DNA from: an uncultured Lewinella sp.
Lineage (GTDB): Bacteria > Bacteroidota > Bacteroidia > Chitinophagales > Saprospiraceae
DNA: 9,083 bases
Reading direction: 5' to 3'
NCBI GenBank assembly: GCA_938021455.1
Contig: CALIGP010000422.1
Coordinates: 1-9,083 of the forward strand
This document shows positions 1-5,408 of the stretch, piece after piece. Position 1 is the stretch's first letter. Every line of letters begins with the position of its first letter. Below the pieces are notes generated by a model. That model searched no databases. It was not told the origin of the DNA and saw only the letters and a program-made list of their open reading frames with translations. A program made the position numbers and the translations under genes.

Positions 1-996
1 CGCCATCCCATCTGGGTGGGTAGCAGCGTCGCCGAAGGCACGCCGCTGGAAGTGGACGGTCTGGGTAAAGGACATCTTGTGCTGGATGAATCGACGGGGA
101 CCCGTAATGTTCCCCTCCGCATGGTTGAAGAAACTAGTGTCAACAATGAGTCTAGCTACCGGATTTATAAGAGTGCTATCGATAATATGCAGAATGACAA
201 GGCTATGGATGCCGCCTATTTCCGCACGGTATTACAACAAGGTGGCGCTTTCGTCTGGCAAAACGACAAGGACGGTAAGCCATACCTTGAGTTGAGCTAT
301 CAGATGGGGAAAATGTCTAAGCGGTACCACAACGTCATTAATCCCGATGATATTAGCGGCCGCTACGGTACGGACTGTTTCCGGATGTACGAGATGTTCC
401 TGGGCCCCATCGATCAGGCGAAGCCCTGGAGTGTGAGCGGCATTGACGGTGTATACCGCTTCCTGCGTCGCTTCTGGAACCTTTTCGTTGGCGAAGGCGA
501 TAAGCTTACGGTCTCCGATGACGAAGCGAGCAAGGAGGAAATGAAAGTACTCCATACGCTGATCAAAAAAGTGACGGCGGATATTGAAGGGCTTAACTTC
601 AATACCTGTGTGTCGGCTTTCATGGTAGCGAGTAACGAAATCACGAAACTCAAGTGTAACAAGCGCTCCGTATTGGAGCCGATGGTTCGCCTCATCGCGC
701 CCTTCGCCCCGCACGTAGCGGACGAACTGTTTGCTGCCCTGGGCGGACAGGGAAGCGTACACCACGCTGCCTGGCCCGAGCTGGAAGAGAAGTGGCTCGT
801 GGAAGATAGCTTTACCTATCCGATTGCCTTCAACGGTAAGACCCGCCTGACACTGGACTTCCCCGCCGATGCCTCCAAGGAGGACATTGAGACTGAAGCA
901 AAGGCTCATCCCGACGTCGCTAAACACCTGGAAGGGAAGACGATACGTAAGGTGATCGTGGTGCCTAAGCGGATGGTGAATTTTGTGGTGGGGTAG
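1..996 (+). CDS. leuS: Leucyl-tRNA synthetase, C-terminal part (5' end outside window)
   Basis: This is a class I aminoacyl-tRNA synthetase that charges tRNA-Leu in the cytoplasm. The reading frame is open from base 1, so about 331 C-terminal residues of a protein usually near 900 are seen. The GTG at 16 is internal, not a start. The KMSKS-type ATP-binding loop reads KMSKR at 310-324, followed by YHNVINPDD. The LeuRS-typical segment YEMFLGPIDQAKPW leads into the helical anticodon-binding domain, which contains LIAPFAPHVADEL. The small C-terminal domain ends with IRKVIVVPKRMVNFVVG, matching the family's usual KVIVVP...VN.VV ending. The arginine in place of the last serine of KMSKS is the only oddity and is a tolerated variant in the family. 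No convincing intrinsic terminator follows directly; a small GTCGC-TGC-GCGAC hairpin starts 2 bases after the stop. The identification is secure. Confidence 0.97.
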   Translation, partial: RHPIWVGSSVAEGTPLEVDGLGKGHLVLDESTGTRNVPLRMVEETSVNNESSYRIYKSAIDNMQNDKAMDAAYFRTVLQQGGAFVWQNDKDGKPYLELSYQMGKMSKRYHNVINPDDISGRYGTDCFRMYEMFLGPIDQAKPWSVSGIDGVYRFLRRFWNLFVGEGDKLTVSDDEASKEEMKVLHTLIKKVTADIEGLNFNTCVSAFMVASNEITKLKCNKRSVLEPMVRLIAPFAPHVADELFAALGGQGSVHHAAWPELEEKWLVEDSFTYPIAFNGKTRLTLDFPADASKEDIETEAKAHPDVAKHLEGKTIRKVIVVPKRMVNFVVG

Positions 997-1271
997 GGTC
1001 GCTGCGCGACTAAGTAGTCTTATGGTCTGCTGGTCTTGTAGGCTGCCGCGCGTGCCTGGTCGACGCTGTCTCCGACAGCGAGCGGTGGCAAACTCCCTTC
1101 GGGAAGTGAGTTGACTGACGTCTGCGGGTTCCAACATCCGTTCTGCCGTTGCATAAGCTTAAATCGCTCTGCTTCCTTGTTGGTGCAAAGCAATAGCTCG
1201 CTTGGCTTAGTTGCTATTCACCGTTGTGGAGCGAGTAGAGGATACAGGCCAATCGCAAGCTCGGATAACGC

Positions 1272-1362
1272 GGACGCTCGAAGGTCCTTTCAGGACGCTA
1301 CGAGGTCCGCTTAGCCTGGCTCAAGGGACCTCGTAGCGTCGCGGAGCGACCTGCGAGCGTCC
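1272..1362. repeat. 91-bp nested imperfect palindrome (REP-like element or strong hairpin)
   Basis: All the arms are symmetric about base 1317. 1272-1280 pairs with 1354-1362 (GGACGCTCG/CGAGCGTCC, 9/9). 1282-1286 pairs with 1348-1352 (AGGTC/GACCT). 1294-1308 pairs with 1326-1340 (15/15, GACGCTACGAGGTCC and its complement). 1313-1316 pairs with 1318-1321 (AGCC/GGCT). Within each half the sequence is also a near direct repeat at a 21-bp offset: 1273-1287 resembles 1294-1308, and 1327-1340 resembles 1348-1361. The right half contains an alternative small hairpin, GTCGC-gga-GCGAC (1338-1350). No T-run follows on either strand, so it is not a standard terminator. Confidence 0.85.
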
Positions 1363-1410
1363 CTGCGTGGAACTTGTGATTGCCCTGGTAGAGGATAGGA
1401 AGTCAGGGCC

Positions 1411-1436
1411 GTTGTATTTTTCATTCCGTAAATTTA
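1411..1436 (+). promoter_or_regulatory. Putative Bacteroidota-type promoter of the zinc-ribbon gene
   Basis: TAAATTTA (1429-1436) fits the Bacteroidota -7 consensus TAnnTTTG except for its last base. GTTG at 1411-1414 could be the -33 element, though the spacing is slightly short. The start codon lies 26 bases beyond the -7 element. The 12-mer TCCGTAAATTTA (1425-1436) recurs exactly upstream of the Pmp3 gene at 6529-6540, which supports a functional role. Confidence 0.5.
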
Positions 1437-1462
1437 TGATCAGGGCCCATAAATACACCTAA

Positions 1463-1804
1463 ATGACCAGCAAATACTTCACTTGTAAAGAATGTTACGA
1501 AAACACTCCCGTAAGAACTATGGCCACCGACCGGGTAGAACTGGAGCGGGATAAAGGAGAGACATTTATGATGGAATGCGCGCATTGCTACGTCCGGAAG
1601 GAAATCCATGTTAACGACGTTAATGCTGTACCTAATAAAATTGTCACCGGAGTAGGTGTAGCTGTTGGTGTCGCAGCAGCAGTGGCTCTATGGAATATTG
1701 GATTTATCGCCTGGATATCCGGGGGCTTGCCGGTAATCATTTATGGAGCGCAGCGAAAATCAGCCTCGACCTTTAATAGTTATTACCTGACCCGAAGAAA
1801 TTAG
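1463..1804 (+). CDS. Small zinc-ribbon protein with two C-terminal membrane helices, function unknown
   Basis: This 113-residue protein is not one I recognise as a named family. It has CKEC at residues 8-11 and CAHC at 39-42, a paired CxxC arrangement typical of a treble-clef or zinc-ribbon metal site. About 17 residues then lead to two adjacent hydrophobic stretches, roughly 60-77 (Gly/Val/Ala rich) and 79-96, which probably form a helical hairpin in the membrane. The tail is short and basic. The zinc domain would lie on the cytoplasmic side if the basic tail obeys the positive-inside rule. The ATG at 1463 directly follows a plausible promoter and 5' leader and has no Shine-Dalgarno. It converges on the WYL regulator gene with a 55-bp gap. 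The real-gene call rests on the CxxC pairs, the membrane segments and the promoter. The function is open. Confidence 0.8.
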   Translation: MTSKYFTCKECYENTPVRTMATDRVELERDKGETFMMECAHCYVRKEIHVNDVNAVPNKIVTGVGVAVGVAAAVALWNIGFIAWISGGLPVIIYGAQRKSASTFNSYYLTRRN

Positions 1805-1859
1805 GGTTGGGGAATTAGGTGTCGGCCCGGAAGGTCGAAGCTGCACTACTTCCTCCACT

Positions 1860-2870
1860 TCAGCCCTCATACCCCTCCAGCGCCCGCTTCAACTCCCGCT
1901 TAATACTCTTCCTGAGCCGCTTAGGGGCCAGCACCTGCAGCCCGGAGCCGAAGCCCAGTAGCAGTCGTTCCAGCTCATAATTATGTTGCAGGCGAAGCGC
2001 TATCTCAACGCTGCCATCTTCTTCTTTACGGATGAGTTGTTGGGAATGGTGAAAGGGTTTTGTGAGGACGTAGGGCGCGTTGTGCTTGTCAATCCGGAGA
2101 CGAATGGGGACGGGCCGGCCGTTCATGACCGTCACGCCGTAGGTATGTTCGAAATAGGTGTCGGCCTCAAAGTCTCCCCGGTAATAGTCGGTGCGCAAAT
2201 CCGGTTCTACGGTCAGGATGCGATCAAGAGCGAAGGTGAATAGTCTGCCATCTCCGGACTTTCGCCCGATGAGGAACCAGCGATTGTTGAACTCCTTGAG
2301 CAGGTAGGCATGAAATTGAAAGCGGCTGGGCTGGCGGGCATTGAAGGATTGGTAGGTGAGCCAAACAACGATCTTTTTCCCAATCGCCTGGTACAAAGTG
2401 TCCAGGTGTTTTAGCCCCCGCAGCTGATCATTTTTATCGAGATGAATGATCGGCGCGTCGTGATCTCCGGAGCGGTAAATCTTGTCTTCCAGCTTTTGGA
2501 TCACCCCATCAAGTTCATTGAAGAGGCTGAAGTCCTGAAATTGCCGAAGCACAGTGACCGACTCTGCCAGGATATCCATATCCGTCTCCGTCAGAGGGAC
2601 ATCCGTAATGGAGTAGTCGGGGTCCGCGTATCGATAGTATTTCTTTTGGTAGACTTCGATGGGGGCATTATAACCAAGTTTATCGCTGCGTAATAGTTGA
2701 ATGTCGAGCTGGATGGTGCGCTTACTTACGTAGGTATCCTTGCCTTCCAATTCGTAGAGCGCATCGGAGCAGGCTTCAATCAAATCGTTAAGCGTCCATT
2801 TTCGCCCCTGATTTTGCAGGCAGCGGTCAATGGTACGGTAACGGAGCAGGGCGTTTTTGTTGGCGGGCAT
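1860..2870 (-). CDS. WYL-domain transcriptional regulator (YafY-like)
   Basis: This 336-residue DNA-binding regulator shows the usual order. An N-terminal winged helix-turn-helix occupies about residues 1-75, with the recognition region near SKRTIQLDIQLLR. A linker of predicted helices follows. A WYL domain spans about 165-220, where the signature reads EFNNRWFLIGRK and later FALDRI. The C-terminal WCX extension lies at about 250-330. WYL domains are Sm-like folds that bind nucleotides or nucleic-acid ligands and alter DNA binding. Several WYL regulators control DNA-damage, RNA-repair or defence genes. The gene is divergent from the RtcB-family ligase across a 229-bp spacer, so it most likely regulates that gene and perhaps itself. 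The ATG at 2868-2870 gives a normal N-terminus. A weak -7-like TACTTTCT (minus strand, 2905-2912) lies upstream. Whether it represses or activates cannot be read from the sequence. Confidence 0.93.
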   Translation of the reverse strand: MPANKNALLRYRTIDRCLQNQGRKWTLNDLIEACSDALYELEGKDTYVSKRTIQLDIQLLRSDKLGYNAPIEVYQKKYYRYADPDYSITDVPLTETDMDILAESVTVLRQFQDFSLFNELDGVIQKLEDKIYRSGDHDAPIIHLDKNDQLRGLKHLDTLYQAIGKKIVVWLTYQSFNARQPSRFQFHAYLLKEFNNRWFLIGRKSGDGRLFTFALDRILTVEPDLRTDYYRGDFEADTYFEHTYGVTVMNGRPVPIRLRIDKHNAPYVLTKPFHHSQQLIRKEEDGSVEIALRLQHNYELERLLLGFGSGLQVLAPKRLRKSIKRELKRALEGYEG

Positions 2871-2936
2871 GAGTAGTGTTGTAGGCGGTAGTTGTTTAGA
2901 GCAAAGAAAGTAGCTCCTGTTACGTCTGTCACGTCT

Positions 2937-2957
2937 CCCCTCTCCTCCGGAGAGGGG
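2937..2957. repeat. GC-rich REP-like hairpin in the WYL/rtcB spacer
   Basis: CCCCTCTCC (2937-2945) pairs perfectly with GGAGAGGGG (2949-2957) around a 3-base loop, and CCGGGGGAG follows. Elements of this shape (CCCCTCTCC...GGAGAGGGGCCGGGGG) occur as dispersed intergenic repeats in many Bacteroidota and other genomes; this is from general knowledge, not a search. Translated, it yields the familiar spurious string LSPGPSPEERG. It lies between two divergent promoters and has no following T-run, so I read it as a repeat rather than a terminator. Confidence 0.65.
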
Positions 2958-3061
2958 CCGGGGGAGAAGTTTTCTAATGCAAGCAGTCGCAAATTTTCAT
3001 CACCATACATCGGATGATCGGACGGTATTTCAACCCAAAAATAACTTCCTTTTCTCATCTA

Positions 3062-3087
3062 CGCAAAAACATTGCGCACATCCGCAA
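3062..3087. promoter_or_regulatory. Candidate operator: three alternating CGCAA/TTGCG half-sites
   Basis: CGCAA (3062-3066), TTGCG (3072-3076) and CGCAA (3083-3087) alternate in orientation. Their starts are 10 and 11 bases apart, about one helical turn. They cover the presumed -33 to -7 interval of the rtcB promoter. Another CGCAA lies at 2988-2992. The divergent WYL regulator is the natural candidate to bind here, but no binding is shown by the sequence itself. Confidence 0.4.
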
Positions 3088-3096
3088 ATACCTTGT
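3072..3096 (+). promoter_or_regulatory. Putative rtcB promoter, possibly giving a leaderless mRNA
   Basis: TACCTTGT (3089-3096) resembles the Bacteroidota -7 element TAnnTTTG, with TTG at 3072-3074 as a possible -33 element 14 bases upstream. The ATG at 3100 is only 3 bases past the -7 element. Transcription would therefore begin at or next to the start codon, and no Shine-Dalgarno is present. Confidence 0.45.
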
Positions 3097-3099
3097 GGC

Positions 3100-4494
3100 A
3101 TGAAAGCAATAACCCACACCCCAATTAACGGACAAACGCTCATCGATCTTGGTTACCAGCCCGGTAAGTGGTTTGCCGAAGCCCTCACTTACGCTAACGA
3201 GCAAGCGCTCGAAGGCGAAGCCCTGACGGCCTACCTCGATGGTTGTGTTCCCGCTGTGCCAGAAACTATTGACCTACGCACCGAAGCCCTGGCCTACCAT
3301 AAAAACCTCCGAGCCGAGCAGGACGCGGAAGTGGATAACGTAGAAAAGGTCTTCGCTACGATGGACGAATTGATGAAGGTCCCCACCATCGTCTCTGGTG
3401 CTGTGATGCCCGATGCCTGCCCTACTGGTCCTCCTGGCCAGATTCCCGTAGGTGGCGTCGTCGCTACCCGCAACGCCATCCACCCGGCGATGCACTCCGC
3501 CGATGTTTGCTGCTCCGTGATGATCACTTATTTTGGTGATGCGGACCCGAAGGCCGTACTCGATGCCGCTCACGCCGTGACCCACTTCGGCCCCGGTGGC
3601 CGAAAGGACACCTTCGATCTGCCGCAGGAGTTGATGGACCGTATCACCGCCAACACTTTCTTGAACGAAGAGAAGCTGATCAAAAAGGCGCTTAACCATC
3701 TGGGTACTCAGGGTGATGGCAACCACTTTCTCTACGTCGGTCGAATCGAATCTACCGGTGAGACGGCGATGGTGACCCACCACGGCTCCCGTGGATTCGG
3801 CGGTTGTCTTTTCACCAAGGGCATGCGGGTAGCCGAGCGATTCCGCACCCAGCTATCTCCCAATACGCCCGCTAAGAACGCCTGGATTCCTTATGACACG
3901 GACGAAGGACGTGCCTACTGGGAAGCGCTGCAGGTCGTTCGTGACTGGACGAAGCTAAACCATACCGTATTGCACGAGGCAACGGCGGAGCGGGCTGGTG
4001 CTACGGTAACCAACCGCTTCTGGAACGAGCATAACTTCGTCTTCAAAGACGATGACCTGTTCTACCACGCCAAGGGCGCTACGCCGCTGGACGATAAGTT
4101 CGTGCCCGATTCCCAGAACGGTCTGCGGTTGATTCCCCTGAATATGGCGGAGCCCATCCTCATCGTCCGGGGAAAGACGACGGAGAATAACCTTGGTTTT
4201 GCACCGCATGGTGCTGGCCGGAACGTATCCCGTACGACCCACATCAAGAGCAAGGCGGGGAAGACCGTCCGCCAGATCTTCGACGAGGAAACGGCTGGTA
4301 TTGATGTTCGCTTCTTCACGGGAAGCATCGACATCTCCGAACTGCCATCCGCTTACAAAGATGCGACCACTGTACAGCGACAGATGGTAGAATATGGCCT
4401 GGGCGAGGTAGTTGACCGGGTAATGCCCTACGGCTGCATTATGGCCGGCAACTCCCCACGTGGCCGTGGCCGCCGACGTGGCAAGCGGCGATGA
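3100..4494 (+). CDS. rtcB: RtcB-family RNA ligase (RNA repair)
   Basis: RtcB joins a 2',3'-cyclic phosphate or 3'-phosphate RNA end to a 5'-OH end, using GTP and Mn2+. This copy has 464 residues. Recognisable family motifs are ADVCCSV (D135, C138, canonical DIGCG-like metal site), GDGNHF (N208, H209), HHGSRG (227-232), HN (311-312), HAKGAT (323-328) and HGAGR (370-374), whose His is the guanylylated nucleophile in the family. Differences from the archaeal and E. coli enzymes are a Tyr (212) where GNHFxE has Glu, a C-terminal MPYGCIMAG where xRPxGVxKG is usual, and a basic Arg/Gly tail (about 452-464). These suggest a divergent paralogue clade. The start at 3100 is preferred to the in-frame ATG at 2977: homologous sequence begins near MKAITHTPI, and the upstream 41 codons overlap repeat and promoter sequence. 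It is divergent from the WYL regulator and followed by a strong terminator, so it is probably monocistronic. Confidence 0.93.
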   Translation: MKAITHTPINGQTLIDLGYQPGKWFAEALTYANEQALEGEALTAYLDGCVPAVPETIDLRTEALAYHKNLRAEQDAEVDNVEKVFATMDELMKVPTIVSGAVMPDACPTGPPGQIPVGGVVATRNAIHPAMHSADVCCSVMITYFGDADPKAVLDAAHAVTHFGPGGRKDTFDLPQELMDRITANTFLNEEKLIKKALNHLGTQGDGNHFLYVGRIESTGETAMVTHHGSRGFGGCLFTKGMRVAERFRTQLSPNTPAKNAWIPYDTDEGRAYWEALQVVRDWTKLNHTVLHEATAERAGATVTNRFWNEHNFVFKDDDLFYHAKGATPLDDKFVPDSQNGLRLIPLNMAEPILIVRGKTTENNLGFAPHGAGRNVSRTTHIKSKAGKTVRQIFDEETAGIDVRFFTGSIDISELPSAYKDATTVQRQMVEYGLGEVVDRVMPYGCIMAGNSPRGRGRRRGKRR

Positions 4495-4515
4495 ACACCT
4501 ATGACTTGGTTATTG

Positions 4516-4549
4516 GCGGTGGCGAACCTTCGGGTTCGCCGCCGCTTTT
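4516..4549 (+). terminator. Intrinsic terminator of rtcB with UUCG tetraloop
   Basis: A 13-bp stem with one G.U wobble (4516-4528 with 4533-4545, GCGGTGGCGAACC and its partner) closes on a TTCG tetraloop (4529-4532). It is followed by TTTTGTT. It starts 21 bases after the rtcB stop. The TA of the next promoter's -7 element begins at 4552, so termination and re-initiation are packed together. Confidence 0.93.
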
Positions 4550-4551
4550 GT

Positions 4552-4559
4552 TACCTTAC
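4552..4559 (+). promoter_or_regulatory. Putative -7 promoter element of the M90 peptidase gene
   Basis: TACCTTAC lies 4 bases upstream of the ATG at 4564 and just downstream of the rtcB terminator. Its distance from the start codon nearly matches that of TACCTTGT before rtcB, suggesting a leaderless or near-leaderless transcript. Any -33 element would fall inside the terminator stem, where no clear TTG is placed, so confidence is limited. Confidence 0.35.
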
Positions 4560-4563
4560 CCCC

Positions 4564-5367
4564 ATGTCCCCCACCTTTACCCTTTCTGCCCTTGCCGTTT
4601 TACTGGTTTTTGGCCTCATTATCTACTTCATCTTCCGGCCTAAACGCCTGCCGCCACTGCCTGCCTTTCGCGCGGAATGGCGAAATACCTTGCTCAAATA
4701 CGTTTCGTTCTACCAAAAATTGGAACCTGCTGATCGGCAAAGGTTCGAAGCGAGGATGCAATCCTTTTTGCAGGGCGTAAAGCTTACGGGAATTGAAACC
4801 GAAATCGGAGAGCAGGACCGGGCCTTTATCGCTGCCAGTGCTATCATCCCCACCTTTGGCTTCCCTCGCTGGAACCAGTATCCAAAGCTGGAGCAAGTGC
4901 TTTTATACAAGACCCATTTTCGCTGGGGAGATTTCGCTACGGAAGGTAACGATCGCCGGGTCGCCGGTATGGTCGGTGGCGGATTTTTGAATGGAAAACT
5001 ACTTCTATCCCGACCATCCTTACATCGGGGGTTTAAGGTGGAGGGGCCGGACAACACGGGTATTCATGAGTTTACGCACTTGTTGGACAAAGCGGACGGA
5101 GAAACGGACGGTATCCCTGACTATTTTCTGGAGAACGATCACCTAATCCCCTGGGTAGAAATGATCCGTAAGGAGTCCATCGCAATTGCTAAGGGCGATT
5201 CGAAAATCGATAGTTATGCCCTGACCAATCAGGCCGAATTCTTCGCCGTAGCAGCGGAGTACTTTTTCAATCAACCCTATAAACTGAACCGAGATCATCC
5301 CATTCTTTTCTCTTTGCTAGAGCGGGTGTTTCAGCAGGATATGAATAATGATGGGAAAATTGGCTGA
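4564..5367 (+). CDS. Membrane-anchored MtfA-like zinc peptidase (family M90)
   Basis: This 267-residue protein matches the MtfA/M90 metallopeptidase family (E. coli MtfA is 265 residues). The zinc-binding motif is HEFTH at residues 168-172. The distal Glu ligand lies in the conserved TNQAEFFAVAAEYFF segment (E225 or E232). In E. coli the enzyme is an aminopeptidase-like protein that binds the sugar repressor Mlc. No Mlc or PTS gene is visible here, so its substrate is unknown. Residues 4-24 form a hydrophobic segment followed by RPKR, predicting an N-terminal anchor with the catalytic domain in the cytoplasm (Arg/Lys on the inside). The start at 4564 is chosen over the upstream ATG at 4501, because the latter would be translated through the terminator hairpin. 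A lipoprotein gene follows after 41 bases and may be co-transcribed. The family assignment is strong. Confidence 0.9.
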   Translation: MSPTFTLSALAVLLVFGLIIYFIFRPKRLPPLPAFRAEWRNTLLKYVSFYQKLEPADRQRFEARMQSFLQGVKLTGIETEIGEQDRAFIAASAIIPTFGFPRWNQYPKLEQVLLYKTHFRWGDFATEGNDRRVAGMVGGGFLNGKLLLSRPSLHRGFKVEGPDNTGIHEFTHLLDKADGETDGIPDYFLENDHLIPWVEMIRKESIAIAKGDSKIDSYALTNQAEFFAVAAEYFFNQPYKLNRDHPILFSLLERVFQQDMNNDGKIG

Positions 5368-5386
5368 TCCGAAAATTGACCTATTT

Positions 5387-5394
5387 TAGCTTTA
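5387..5394 (+). promoter_or_regulatory. Possible -7 element of the amidohydrolase lipoprotein gene
   Basis: TAGCTTTA fits TAnnTTTG except for its last base and ends 14 bases before the ATG at 5409. A properly spaced -33 TTG is not evident. It may therefore be a weak promoter in a mostly read-through 41-bp gap after the M90 peptidase gene. Confidence 0.3.
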
Positions 5395-5408
5395 AATCGA
5401 GTCAAACG

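Larger units (their letters stand above)
997..1462. other. 466-bp dyad-rich intergenic region without a credible gene
   Basis: I see no protein-like reading frame or tRNA here. The open frames in both directions are low-complexity shadows. The region instead holds many inverted repeats: GTCGC-tgc-GCGAC (998-1010), CGCTGTC-tcc-GACAGCG (1064-1080), CCC-ttc-GGG (1095-1103) and GCCCTG/CAGGGC (1382-1409). It also holds the large palindrome at 1272-1362. GTAGAGGATA occurs twice (1235-1244 and 1388-1397), one copy on each side of the palindrome. The last 50 bases contain the promoter of the next gene. The density of GC-rich dyads suggests dispersed palindromic (REP-like) elements or a structured RNA. 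Which of these applies cannot be decided from one locus. Confidence 0.7.

Noticed and set aside
310..324. KMSKR instead of KMSKS as a sign of a defective LeuRS
   Set aside because: The catalytic lysines and the rest of the domain are intact, and variation at the last serine is tolerated in this family.
1021..1120. tRNA or small structured RNA
   Set aside because: There are several hairpins, but no cloverleaf, no T-loop GTTCRAnYC at the right position, and no clear promoter/terminator pair.
232..1137. Long minus-strand open frame opposite leuS
   Set aside because: It is antisense to a clear leuS frame, has an Arg/His-rich composition and no family resemblance, and runs through the hairpin region.
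1111..1314. Short plus-strand open frame in the dyad-rich spacer
   Set aside because: Its 3' end is formed by the left arm of the palindrome, and the residues show no domain or membrane pattern.
2977..3099. Upstream in-frame extension of rtcB
   Set aside because: The added residues do not resemble RtcB and overlap the promoter and operator-like sites; the ATG at 3100 fits the family start.
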